The notes beneath the pieces were generated by a model. The model saw only the letters and a list, made by a program, of their open reading frames with translations, searched no databases and was not told where the DNA came from. A program made the position numbers and the translations under genes. Positions 1 to 10,942 of a stretch of DNA of 64,000 bases are shown piece by piece (the first letter of the stretch is position 1; each line of letters starts with the position of its first letter). The stretch is from Erythroxylum novogranatense (lineage: Eukaryota; Streptophyta; Magnoliopsida; Malpighiales; Erythroxylaceae), in NCBI GenBank assembly GCA_029891385.1, contig CM057229.1, positions 4,155,001 to 4,219,000 on the forward strand, given 5' to 3'.

Positions 1-951
1 GGGTTATCTGTGACGGAGCCACAACACGCTTTTGGTTGGACCCATGGGTCACGAATTTGGGACCTCTCAGCACTCATACACTGGACTTGATTCCTAGCTC
101 CGAACTCCATCTCCCTGTGCAACATTTTGTCGCTCCTTCAAGAGAATGGGAGTGGGCAGCTTTCCAAACCCTCCTTCCCCCACACATTTGTTTACACATC
201 GTTGGGATTTTACACCCCTCCCCCTCCCCCCCTCCTCCAACCCTCCTTCGAACCCGATAAGTTAATTTGGGGACCCTCTGACTTTGACAAATTTACCATT
301 GCGTCGACTTATACCATGATCATGGACTTTCTTGACCCTCCTCTGGAAAGTCTTTGGCATGCCATCTAGCGCTGGGGTGGCCCTCCGCATATCCGCACAT
401 TCCTTTGGCTTTTGGCCTAAGACAGACTCCCCTCTAACCAGCATCAAGTGCGTCAACACATCACTAAGAACAATGCTTGTCACCATTGCCTCGCTATCGA
501 ATACGCCTTACACGTCGTCCGTGACTACCTTCTGGCTCGCACAGTGTGGAATAAATTCCCCCCGTACCTTATCCCCACCGTGTTCCATACTTTGACCTCC
601 CAGGCATGGCTGGCGGCTAACCTACATCACCACCATTTAATGGCAAGTTTGGATTGGTCTCTCATTTTTGGAGTCACTTGCTGGTACCTATGGAACTGGA
701 GAAACAAATCCATATTTGATGCCGATTTCATTCGACCGAAATCCCCCACTCAAATTGTTTTTGAGTATGTCCACCAGATCTACCAGGCGTCGATTTGGTA
801 CCACAAAGCTCGGTTGGGGCCACCACCTCGCTGGGAATGCCTCGTAGGATGGCTCAAACCTCCTATCGATTGGGTTAAACTGAATACCGATGAAGCTTCC
901 AAAAATCCATCCTCCTCTGTAACTGCCGGAGGCCTCATCCGCGACAGTACA
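1..951 (+). pseudogene. LINE-A ORF2 fragment: zf-RVT region and start of RNase H
   Basis: Translation starts with the segment typical of the RT C-terminus of plant LINEs (DGATTRFWLDPWV around bases 14-52). After frame changes near the pyrimidine-rich tract at 215-250 come a cysteine/histidine region (CHHC around 478-490) and a tryptophan-rich stretch (WYLWNWRNKS, around 683-712). From about 850 the start of an RNase H domain appears (WVKLNTDEASKNPS, then AGGLIRDS). The domain stops at the giant LTR element inserted at 951/952 and resumes at 25192. At least two frameshifts make this a dead copy. The C/T-rich tract at 215-250 looks like a locally expanded simple repeat. Confidence 0.85.
947..951. 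repeat. TSD GTACA of LARD-1, left copy
   Basis: GTACA directly precedes the 5' LTR. The same five bases directly follow the 3' LTR at 25192-25196. A 5-bp duplication is usual for plant LTR retrotransposons. Confidence 0.9.
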
Positions 952-2145
952 TGTTGGACCCTGATCTTTTGATGGAAATTAGAATTATTAAAATGAAATT
1001 CAATGAGTGTGTTTGTATAGGTATTGTGTTGTGGATGTTATTGTATTTAAAGGAGATTGATGACAAATGAAGTGATTGGTTTTGATGACTTTGAAATTTG
1101 AGTAGATTTGTATGAGTTATGAAAATTAAAGTGAAGGGGTTGATTGAAATGGAGTTGAAAAGCAAGAAAGGATTAGTGAAAGTGTTATATGTTGAAGAAA
1201 ATGAGAAAGTTTGACTTTTTGGAGTAAAGAGTTGACTTTTGATTTAGGCAGATTTTGAGGAAATAATCTACATGAAATTTGTAGATTATGTTGAGAGCTT
1301 TTCGTAGCCATAAAGTATGCTATTTTTCGATATCGGGATTGAAAGTTATGATATTTGAAAGTTAAGTGTATTTTGCCTTGGTTTGGAAAATGTTATTAAG
1401 AGTAAGATTGCGTATGACTTTTGTGAAAGAGAAATGTGTATGCGTATATCCTTTGGTGTTGAGTTTGATGTGGGGAAATGACTTTGGAATAGTTTATTGG
1501 AAATTTGAATTGTGTTTGAGATGAATTAGTTGAAGAGTTTGTGGTAGTGGGTGAATATGTGAAGTTGATGTGTTGAGATGTGAAGTTGATGTGTTGGAAT
1601 GGTGTTTAGAGACTTCAATGGCAAATATGTATTGATTTAGATTGATTTAGCCAAAGTGGTCTTAATGAAAGTGGTAGATTATGTTTTTATCTTTCCATTG
1701 ATATAAAACACGAAAATATTGGACAAGGGAGTAGAAAGTTATCATTGTTAGAAGTTCTGACACTGTTTAGTATGAAGCTGATCGACCAGTCAGCTTTGTG
1801 TGGAGATTTTGACCCCTATAGAGGTCGATCTGATTTTTAAGGTCTTCATAAAAGTTGTAGAGGGTTATTTTACCTTTCCATAGACACTAAGTATGTTAAA
1901 TTTGGAGTTCTGGATCAAAAGTTATGATGTTTGCAAGTTGAGGTGCTGTGTAAAGTTTTAAGGAGATTATCGAGCGGTCATCTTTTAGTACATTTTTCAC
2001 CTCTTTAAAGACCAAGCTTGCTTTTGAGTCCTTCTTGAAACTTGTAGAACTCTCTTTTATCTTTCCAACGGTACCAAGTTTGTAAAATTCTGAGCTCGGA
2101 GTCAAAAGTTATGAGTGTTAGAACTTTGAAGGTCGGATTGGGTGC

Positions 2146-2200
2146 TGGCCGACCTCTGTTGGCCGACCGACCTCTGATGGCCGACTGATCTTCGTTCTGG
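2146..2200. repeat. Short GGCCGACC tandem repeats in the 5' LTR
   Basis: A few copies of a short unit built on TGGCCGACCGACCTCTG. The corresponding place in the 3' LTR (20512-20690) carries many more copies. Confidence 0.8.
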
Positions 2201-2264
2201 CCGAGCTTTGATTTTTCTGACCTAGCTCTGACCTCCCTTCACTCTTTTGAATATAACTTCTTCG

Positions 2265-3400
2265 TCTGATATCCGAATGATCTAATTATTTTTGAAAATT
2301 AAACTAGAGAGATGAGGCTACAAATGTTATGAAGGATCTGATCGACAATGTAGCCTCCAAGACTTTCAAATACGGGTCGGAAGTTAGGTATAGAGTTCAG
2401 TCTCAGCTTTGTAATGGTATGAGTAGTGTTCAGTATTATAGGTTGCTAGAGCTCGGATTGAGTTGATTCTTTTTGGAAATTAAACTAGAGACATATATAT
2501 ACAATTCATCTGAAGGAGCCGATCGATAATGTAGCCTCTAAGACTTCCAAATATAGGTCGGAAGTTCAGTGTAGTGTTCAGTCTAGGTGTTGTAATGGCT
2601 GAACAGTGTTCAGTGTTATAGGTCGCTAGAGCTTGCTAGAGCTCGGATTGAGTTGATTCTTGTTGATAATGAAAATAGAGACATGAGGCTACAAATGTTA
2701 TGAAGGGGCCGAGCTATAATGTAGCCTCTAAGACTTACAAATATAGGTCGGAAGTTCAGTGTAGTGTTCAGTCTCGGTGTTGTAGTGGCTGAACAGTGTT
2801 CAGTGTTATAGGTCCCTAGAGCTCGCTAGAGCTCGGATTGAGTTTATTCTTGTTGGTAATGAAAACAGAGACATGGGGCTACAAATGTTATGAAGGAGCC
2901 GAGCTATAATGTAGCCTTTAAGACTTCCAAATATAGGTCGGAAGTTCAGTATAGTGTTCAGTCTCGGTGTTGTAATGGCTGAACAATGTTCAGTGTTATA
3001 GGTCGCTAGAGCTCGGATTGAGTTGATTCTTGTTGGTAATGAAAATAGAGACATGGGGCTACAAATGTTATGAAGGAGCCGAGCTATAATGTAGCCTCTA
3101 AGACTTCCAAATATAGGTCGGAAGTTCAGTATAGTGTCTAGTCCCGGTGTTGTACTGGCTGAGCAGTGTTCAGTATTTTAGAGATATCTCGATCTCTAGA
3201 GCTCGGATTCAGTTCATTCGTGTTTCTAATTAAATTAGAGAGATGAGGCTACAAAAGTTATGAAGGAGCCGATCGACAATGGAGCCTCTAAGACTTCCAA
3301 ATATAGTTCGGAAGTTAGGTGTAGTGTTCAGCCTCGGGTCTGAAGAACAAACTTCAGTATTTTGGAGATATCTTGAGCTATAGAGCTCCGATCAATCCGA
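2265..3400. repeat. 180-190 bp tandem repeat array in LARD-1 5' LTR
   Basis: The marker CTCGGATTGAGTTGATTC or a close variant recurs at about 2452, 2642, 2832, 3012 and 3202, with degenerate flanking units. Each unit also holds GGCTACAAATGTTATGAAGGA, a TAATGTAGCCTCTAAGACTT segment and a GGTCGGAAGTTCAGT segment. One spacing of 180 rather than 190 bp comes from gain or loss of a 10-bp GCTAGAGCTC step. The array lies upstream of the TATA box, where reiterated enhancer-like blocks are common in plant LTRs. Confidence 0.88.
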
Positions 3401-3615
3401 TTCATGAAGCGATGGATTCGTAAGACATAAAGGAACATTTCTTTAGAAGAAAGTTTTATCAAATGACTTCATGTACCTGATCGCAATAATCAGACAAGAA
3501 GTCAATTTTAAAGACCAATGAAGGGGCAATTTTGGAAGTTTACTCAAAGGGTTAAGTTTATAGGCTTAAATGGAGGGGCTTATGGGTCATTCCTTATTCA
3601 TTAACTGACCTGGCA

Positions 3616-3624
3616 CTATAAAAG
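3616..3624 (+). promoter_or_regulatory. TATA box of LARD-1 5' LTR
   Basis: CTATAAAAG in a locally GC-richer context, followed by a purine-rich leader. The same motif and surroundings recur at 22116-22124 in the 3' LTR. It is the best candidate for the retroelement promoter, putting U3 at about 2.7 kb and R plus U5 at about 3.1 kb. Confidence 0.6.
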
Positions 3625-4439
3625 ACAGTGGCTGTCGTATAAGGCATAAGGAAGCACAGAAATGAAAGACTTAAGAAAATAAGAGAGAAGAGAGAATGGA
3701 GAGCAAACTTCGGAGAAGAAAGAAGGGAGAGCTTAGGGTTTCAGATTTTTGGGAGTTCAAGCTCAGTTTTTCGTTGATTCATGAAGGAAAAAGATGGGAG
3801 GAGAAGAGAGCTTCCTTCCAAGCCTAATAAATCCGAAAATGGTGAAAAGTTTTAGGTAAGAGAAAAGTTGAGCTTTGAGCTTTTCTTCGATTTATGGTTT
3901 AGAAATATGGAAAATGGTATGGGTTTGTGGAGTATGAAGTCAATTTTGATGATTGCTAAGTATGATGGGTTTAATTTGGGATTTTGAGAATTAGGGTTTA
4001 TGCCCAAATTTGGAATTTGGGGCTTTTGAAAATTTGTAATTTAGAAAGCTTGAATATATGAGGGATTTATGTTTTCTAAGTTCAATTTGAGGATTAAGTT
4101 ATTTATGATGTTGAATTTGGGTGAAATTGCTTTAGGTGAAGTCAAATTGGAAGAAAGAAGGAACCAATGGACAAATTGGGGCTAGGAACAACTTTCTAGC
4201 ATCGAATCGAGGTGGGTACTGCTTATAATAGAATTTATAAGCCACTACTGCTTTCTTTAAATAAAGGAATTTTCTGATTCCAATTGCATCATAAGTGTTG
4301 CATCATTGTGTGAATGATTTGAAAAATCATCATTGATTCCATACATGAGCTTTTGATGAATTGCAAAATACATTTGTGTTATGCCTCGAAAGATTTCATG
4401 GCATTTCAGATATTCGAAAGAAAGAGCATTCAATAAATG

Positions 4440-4960
4440 ATATTGAGCTTGAATATGATAAAGGTTTGAAAAAATTATGATTTCGACTAGTTTTAAGAGC
4501 TTTTATAAAATATGGTTTTATGTAAAAGTTTGAAAACTTGTGATTTTCGTGATAAATTTGAAGTATATAGAAAATATTGTTTATAAAAATATTTGAAAGT
4601 TTTGATTCCTAAAATGCTTTGAAATTGTCTAGAAAATGGTTTATGCAAATGTTTGAAAATTTATGATTTAGAATACTTTCAAATTAGTTAGAAAATGTTG
4701 TTTATAAAAGTGGTTGGAAGATTTGATTTCGAATGTCTAATGTTTATAAAAAGTATTTGAAAATTATGATTTCCAAACTTGTTTATAAAAATGTTTGACA
4801 AAGTGTGATTTCAAATGCATTTGAAATTGTTTAGAAAATAAGGTTTATTTAAATGTTGAAAAGTACGATTTTGAAAGGTGTTTGAAATGGTTTTAGAAAC
4901 TATTTTAAGAATTTATACAAGTTTTAAATGTTTGATAAATTAAGAAATTTCTGAAGTTTC
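4440..4960. repeat. AT-rich degenerate repeats in LARD-1 LTR
   Basis: Irregular repeats built from TTTATAAAA, GTTTGAAAA and TATGATTTC blocks, roughly 70-100 bp apart. The equivalent run in the 3' LTR is about 22930-23460. The units are too degenerate to give a clean period by eye. Confidence 0.55.
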
Positions 4961-6709
4961 AAAATGACACAAAGGCCCAATTTCTTGTCTTTAAATGATT
5001 TGGGAGATTGATTGAAAAATTGAGAAAGTATTGAATTTTATTGTTTCCAAATATTTTTGGAAAAGTGTTACGAGTTTTAAAATGAATTAAGAAATGAAGA
5101 AAGATTTTGAAATTTATTTCGTGATTTGGATTTAAGAAATTTCAGAATTGTTAAATTCGTTATTTTTATTTAATTTGATAAGTTATGAAAATGTTTTTGA
5201 ATGTTTTAAGAAAATACAAGATTTATAAAATAATAATAATAATAAAATAAAATAAAATTGAATAATGTGCTTTATGAACCTGCATACGTTGATTTATGTC
5301 TTAAAGAAATCACTTGCATTCATTGTTCTGATGTTGATCCATACGTGATTACATTGTTGAATTGAGAGTGAATATGTTTATTGATGTGATAATGTTATGC
5401 CATTGGAGTGTGCCATGGCATTGTGATTTGAATGGAAAGAAGAAAAGAAAATGGAAGCATATCATTTTGATAAATGATCTTGAGCATTGCTTATATGCTT
5501 TTGTGTGGGCGAGAGAGTTACGGATGGATAGTCACGCACGCCGACGTATGGAAAATTATAGCCTTCTCCCAACTGCCGGCTTGAGGCCACGAGATCCTGA
5601 GAAATAGGACTCGAATAGATTACGGTATAAACTTCGGTTTATCCGTCGTGTTTACGGAACTCTCGAGCCATGTGTTGTTGTGCATTGCTTATGTGATTGC
5701 CATTGCATCTATGAATCGTCAAGTTGATGCATTCATGTTTTATAAACTTATGGGTTTATGACTGAAAGCCTAAAAATCATATGTTTTGTAAATTGCGATT
5801 TTGAATACAGTAAGGAAAGAACTTTTGGAAAATGTGCTTTACGGATTTCAAAGCAATGTTTTCTAAGACCAGAAAAGAAAAAGAATTTCAAGGGTTTTAC
5901 TTATATTTTTGTTATAAATTGTTACCCACGAGCTGTAAAGCTCACCCCCTTCATTCCCATCCACAGGTGATGAGAAGAAGATCGGGTGAAAGAAAACGAA
6001 GATTTCTATTTGCATATATTTATAATGTATTATTGGTAAGTTAAATGGTTGCTGAGAAGTCTAGAATTGTTGTGTATTGTGTACTTTGATTTAGGGTTAT
6101 GGGTAATGTATAAGGCTTGAAAATGCCACTATGATTTGTATAAAGTTGTGATTTATGAAATTGTGTATATAGTGAGTATAAGGTGTATGGATTTCTGGAA
6201 TTATGCATTGCTTTAAGTTATGTATGGGATGTGTATACGATTATGAGTATGATAAGGTATTGTGGTTTGAGATTTGGATAAGGCTATTGAGTTATGGTAT
6301 TGCACATGGATAGTGCGATTGTATGTGAATGTATTTTGGATTGAGTTTGGTTATGAAAGAAATGAAAAAGGGAAGGAATAAGAAAGAAAGAAAAGAAAAA
6401 AATTTATACCGGATTTAGAATGTCTTAAGGTTTCCAACGCGACAGTGATTTCTAAGATTTTGTTCGAGGATGTCGGTACTTGTGTTTCATTTCGAATGCT
6501 TCAATTCGATTTGTGATTCGTGATCATTTGTTTGGTTTGTCTCCGAGCCAATTCGACTTGACTTTGTTTGTATGCTTCGCTTTCAAGTTGGCTTTCTATT
6601 CGTTAATGATTTATTTCGCTTTGTGATCAATCGTTTATTTGTTCATCCGCTTCGTGTTTCCTTCGTTTTTCGGTTGGGATCCGATTTTCGAATCGGATCC
6701 CAACATTTG

Positions 6710-6722
6710 TGGTATCAGAGCC
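6710..6722 (+). other. PBS of LARD-1 (tRNA-iMet type)
   Basis: TGGTATCAGAGCC starts 4 bp after the end of the 5' LTR. It is the standard initiator-methionine tRNA primer-binding sequence of plant LTR retrotransposons. Confidence 0.92.
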
Positions 6723-6726
6723 CAGT

Positions 6727-6731
6727 AATAT
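6727..6731. repeat. TSD AATAT of LARD-2, left copy
   Basis: AATAT directly precedes the 5' LTR. The matching copy directly follows the 3' LTR at 18737-18741. Confidence 0.88.
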
Positions 6732-7327
6732 TGTAACATCCCACCCCCTCCTGGAAGGGTAAAATAGTAAACTTGGCATAGGATGGGACTAATAGGGAAT
6801 ATTTAGAACTGTTCATGCATAATAGGATTGATACACAGTATCAATTGTGTATATGAAATTACAGTAAATGCATTCATGACATTCCCGGTAATTGGGCCTA
6901 AAGCAATTTTATTGAAATTAATGGGATAATTGAGTTTGGAAAATTGATTGGACTGCACCATAAATGGTTTTACATTTTAAGGGATTTTTAGGAATTTTTC
7001 TGGAATTTTCCGGAGAAAGTTCCCGGACCGGCAAAATCGCCGGTGACTGACCTAAACTTGTTTTGGAGTAGAAAAGGTGATTTTTGTGATTGAAAATTAT
7101 TTGGAGTGCACTGTTACCTGTTTTATAATTTTAGGGAATTTCATTAATTCTCAGAAAAATAATTCGGGGAAATTCTCGGACCGGATAAATCGCCAATTGG
7201 CGAACCGGTCGATTCTCGGTAGCAAAAATTGCTACCCACTGATACTGTAATATTGGGTATTTTATTTTGGGACTGAAAGTAGGGCCATTGGAGTGAAATG
7301 GAGTAAAATTTTGGACTGGATTAAATA

Positions 7328-7337
7328 AATATATATT
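7328..7337 (+). promoter_or_regulatory. Possible TATA region of LARD-2 LTR
   Basis: An AATATATATT run is followed about 130 bp later by a CT-rich leader. The position resembles that of the clearer TATA box of the LTRs at 47735 and 53799. The AT-rich context makes it uncertain. Confidence 0.35.
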
Positions 7338-9174
7338 GACTTTCCTATGAATTGTGGATCAATCACATGTTGCCATTTTTAAAGTCACATTTAATGCTCC
7401 TCATTCGGATGTGTGAGTTTAAAGGGAATGGAGAGATAAAATTGTTTAGGTTTTGTATAGCCATCCAAACACACAAAACCAACTCTTCTTTTAAACCATC
7501 GATTTTGCACTCTTCTTTCTACTTTCTCCACATCTTCAAGCTATCTCTTATTATTCCATCAAAGCTTAAAGATGAGTTTGTGCATGCTTGAGAAGGAAAG
7601 GTTTGGTGTGGAAGTTAGAAGTTAGAAGTGGTTATTGAAGCTTTGAAGGAGGTTTTGTCTTAGGTAAGTTTTCATTTAAGGTTTGAGTTTTAATGAGATT
7701 TGTATATGGATTAAATGCCATGATAGTGTTGGGAAGTTAATAAAAGGGTTTAAAGCATGTATTAGGTTTAGGTAGGTATTAAAGTGATGATTATATGTTT
7801 TAAAGTAATGGGTATAAAGCTAAGTGATGACTGAATTGAAAGTAATGATATGGTTTGATTTTGAATTGATTATGGATAATTATTTGAGTATTGGAATTGA
7901 GGAATTTAATGCTGTAAATTTTCAGTATTAACCCTAGTATATGTATGACTGGAGTAATATTTAATTTGTATTTATTTTGATGTCTAGTGATGTGAAAAGG
8001 CATTGAAGTGGTTGAACTAAGGTTAACATTAAATCTGGAAAGTTAGAGTTGAGATTGATGTTACTGTTTTATTCATAACTTATTGTGTAGAAATGCAAAT
8101 GAGGTAAGGTTAGTGACCACTGAAACTTTGGGATGTTGGCTTCAATTTAGTGTGAAATAGGTGTTGTTGAATTTCAATGATAGAAGGGTGAATTTTTGAA
8201 TGGAAAGTTACTGTTTCATTGCCTGTGAACAGTAACCGCAACCATGACATCTGAGTTTTGTTGATTTTTATGAATTAATTGAGATGGAATTAGGGAAAAT
8301 GATCTTCATGGAAGTTGTAGCATATTGAATTATCTTTCCATTGCTACTGATCTTGCTATTTTTGGAATTGTGTATTGGGAGATATGAATTTATTACTAAT
8401 GATTGGTTTTGAGCATTTTGGATGAAACCTAGCTTAAGTGTGATTTTGTGAGTGTACTGATTGGAGGCAATTTTAACATTTTAAGTGGACTGAATTGGTG
8501 TGAGTGAGCTTCTGAAAAGTTGTAGAGGAAGAGATTACCTTGAAAATGACATATGGTTTGTAATTTTTAGAAGTCAGAATTGGGAGATATGATTTTTTAA
8601 AAACTGATCCTACATTAGGTTATGAATGGCTGATGATAACAGAAACTTCCATAACAATTTTGAAATTGTTAGAGATCGAATTGGTTGTTGAGTGCTTCAT
8701 GAAAAATGAAGTTTATGATGTTATCTTTACAGGGATATAAAGTTCTGAATTTATTGACTTGTATACTGGAAGTTATGCCTCTTGTAAGGTTACTGCCCAA
8801 ATTAAAGGATTTCAGGGACAGTGACATTAAATGAATTAATTGACTGGTTTAGAAATAGAATTTGATTTTGGGTTGTTCATGAAAGTTGTAGAGGACATTG
8901 TGAACTTATTGACCATATTTTTGTGGTAATTTATTACTGAGGAATCAGTGAGTTATGCAATTGTCAATGTACTGCCCAGTGTTGAGGGAAATTGATTAGG
9001 CAGAAGGTTTGATGGATTATTTGAGACTCTTAAGGTTGGATTTGAATTTTTTGGTCTTCTTGAGAATTGTAGAGCTTTTCATAAGCTTTCCAATGAGGTA
9101 TAGTGGGCATTTTTCTGATTTGTATGCTAAAAGTTAGAGTAATTGGAAATTGGGATTTTAATTTGGAAAGAAGG

Positions 9175-9372
9175 AGGGCAAGGCAGAAGGGCCCCTCGCG
9201 AGGGCGACATGTCGCCTCGCGGAGGCGAGACAGGCTCGCCGTCTCGCGAGGGCGACGTTACGCCTCATGAGGCTTAGTTTTAAAGAGGCTGGTCGCGAGG
9301 CGACGCCGCCCTCGACGACGCTTGATAAGTAAATCAGCCTCATGAGGGCGTCTCGCCCATGAGGCGAGGCGT
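9175..9372. other. GC-rich CpG island-like block in LARD-2 5' LTR
   Basis: About 200 bp dense in CGCGAGG, GGCGAG and CCTCGCG motifs, full of short dyads, inside an otherwise AT-rich LTR, then an (AT)n run. The 3' LTR counterpart is 16975-17165, with several small indels. A different but equally GC-rich block occupies the same relative place in the LTRs at 47230 and 53297. The block shows no coding function. Confidence 0.8.
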
Positions 9373-9994
9373 TCCATATATATATATATATTTATTTATT
9401 TATTTTATTTTGATTATTATTTTGATATTAAATGGTACAAGTGTTCTTTTGTCAATTTCTTTCCGTCCGACGTCCGATTGACCTGATTCCAGAGGCATCG
9501 GATTCGTTGAATATTTAATTTCATATTATGAGAAAACGGAATTTTCGACGGAATTTGACGTAGCCCCTATCGATTGGAACTTGTAAACACTGCTTTATTT
9601 AATTGGGGACCTATAGAGGTCCGAATTGCATGCACCGTCCGCCTTATGGATTTCTAATTTTTCATAGAATTTTCTTATGGGAAAATATTGAGTTAGGACC
9701 GGGAATTCATGAACATGCATATTTCATCAACATGAGCACAAATTTTATATTTAGTGACTCGTATTTTTTCTGATTCATATAGAGGCCCAATTGGAGCGTC
9801 GATTGACCGACGTCACAGAGGCTTTCCGGCATTAGCTCGGAAGTAATAGGTGAGTAACCTAGTTGGTTTCTCAAATTTCTGGTTGTGTACATGCTTAACG
9901 TGAATTACATGCAAAGGTGAATTGTATGATTTCTGGCATGTATAAAAGTAGATGATTGTATTATATGATTTTACTGTACTGAATGATACTGATA

Positions 9995-10095
9995 TTGGTA
10001 GACTGGGCTCTATAGCCATTATACTGAACACTGTTATACTGGGCTTTATAGCCATATCGTGGATTCACTGATACACTGGGCTTTATAGCCAAACA
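9995..10095. repeat. Three copies of an imperfect palindrome in LARD-2 LTR
   Basis: CTGGGCTCTATAGCCA, then CTGGGCTTTATAGCCA twice, at about 30-50 bp spacing. Each can pair GGCT with AGCC around a TTTAT loop. The 3' LTR repeats them at about 17795-17882. The element at 47230 has one copy (about 49012-49029). Confidence 0.7.
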
Positions 10096-10942
10096 CTGTA
10101 CATTTACTGCATACTGTACTGCATGCATAATTGCATGATCAGATAATGGACGTGCCCCAAGTTGCTATTATTACTGATAAGAGCTTCGAGCTCTCATACT
10201 GTACTGACCGGGCCACGAGCCCGAGGGGAGAAATCCCTGACGCGTCCCCACTGAACACTGACTGAGCACTTGGGCACAATACTGAATAACTGGAAAGAGT
10301 CACATATGCATTGCATTCGCATAAATGACTGTTTTGTGATAAGTACTGCTTTCGTGATGGTATGTGTTATTCTTGTGAATGGTTTATTATATCTTGGATA
10401 TGGTTATTGACCGCTTATTGGTAATTGATGATTATCAGATTGCATCAGACGCCACGGGCGAATGCATGATTTGAGTGAACCATCGATGATGGTTTTCACC
10501 GAGTTCGCAAAACTCACCCAAAATTTGCATCTATTTTTCAGTCTCAAGAATACTCCCGCTGACACGGAGTATGTCTACCGTAGACGAGTAAAGGTTAGAG
10601 GTCGAGGATCGGTTCGGTTATGCATTAGTGTCTTAGTAAACTGTATTTCGCAATCACCGTATAACAAGGCATTGTATTTTACCGAGCCATTGTGGTAGTA
10701 ATATTTACCGCATTGATCGATTGTAATTATTCTATGGATGACCGTAATAATCTGAAATCGGTTTTTATTGAACACGGATTTTATTTACTTATCGTGTTCG
10801 CCGTGTGAACGCGGAGTTAATGGCTCCAAAAAAAAAAAGTGTGTACTGAATTTTAAATCGACCGATGTAGTACGCCACTCGTGGGACACGGACTCGGATA
10901 TCACCAACGATATCGGGTTCGGTCTACGGTGTGGGTGTTACA

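Larger units (their letters stand above)
952..6705 (+). repeat. LARD-1 5' LTR (5754 bp)
   Basis: It begins TGTTGGACC and ends with the palindromic GGATCC region and CCCAACA. In order it holds a U3-like part of about 2.7 kb with short GGCC-type repeats and five or six copies of a 180-190 bp tandem repeat, a TATA box at 3616-3624, and a long downstream (R-U5) part with AT-rich degenerate repeats. No protein-coding frame is credible. The 3' LTR at 19318-25191 is very similar throughout; most of the 120-bp length difference comes from the short repeat array near 2150/20510. Confidence 0.93.
6732..10942 (+). repeat. LARD-2 5' LTR (4211 bp)
   Basis: It contains, in order, an AT-rich U3, a probable TATA region near 7328, a leader rich in CTTCT, a GC-rich island (9175-9372), three copies of CTGGGCTYTATAGCCA (about 10000-10095) and a conserved terminal module ending in GATATCGGGTTC and TGTTACA. 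Many small differences from the 3' LTR are clustered where CTG or CCG trinucleotides occur. Confidence 0.92.

Noticed and set aside
2265..3400. CRISPR-like reading of the regular repeats
   Set aside because: Units are contiguous 180-190 bp tandem repeats without unique spacers, in a plant LTR.
6710..6722. Primer-binding sites as tRNA gene fragments
   Set aside because: Only the 12-13 bases complementary to the tRNA 3' end are present. No cloverleaf can be formed.
9158..9343. Arg/Ala/Leu-rich minus-strand frame through the GC-rich LTR block
   Set aside because: The frame is kept open only by the GC-rich composition. The homologous stretch in the other LTR changes frame by indels.
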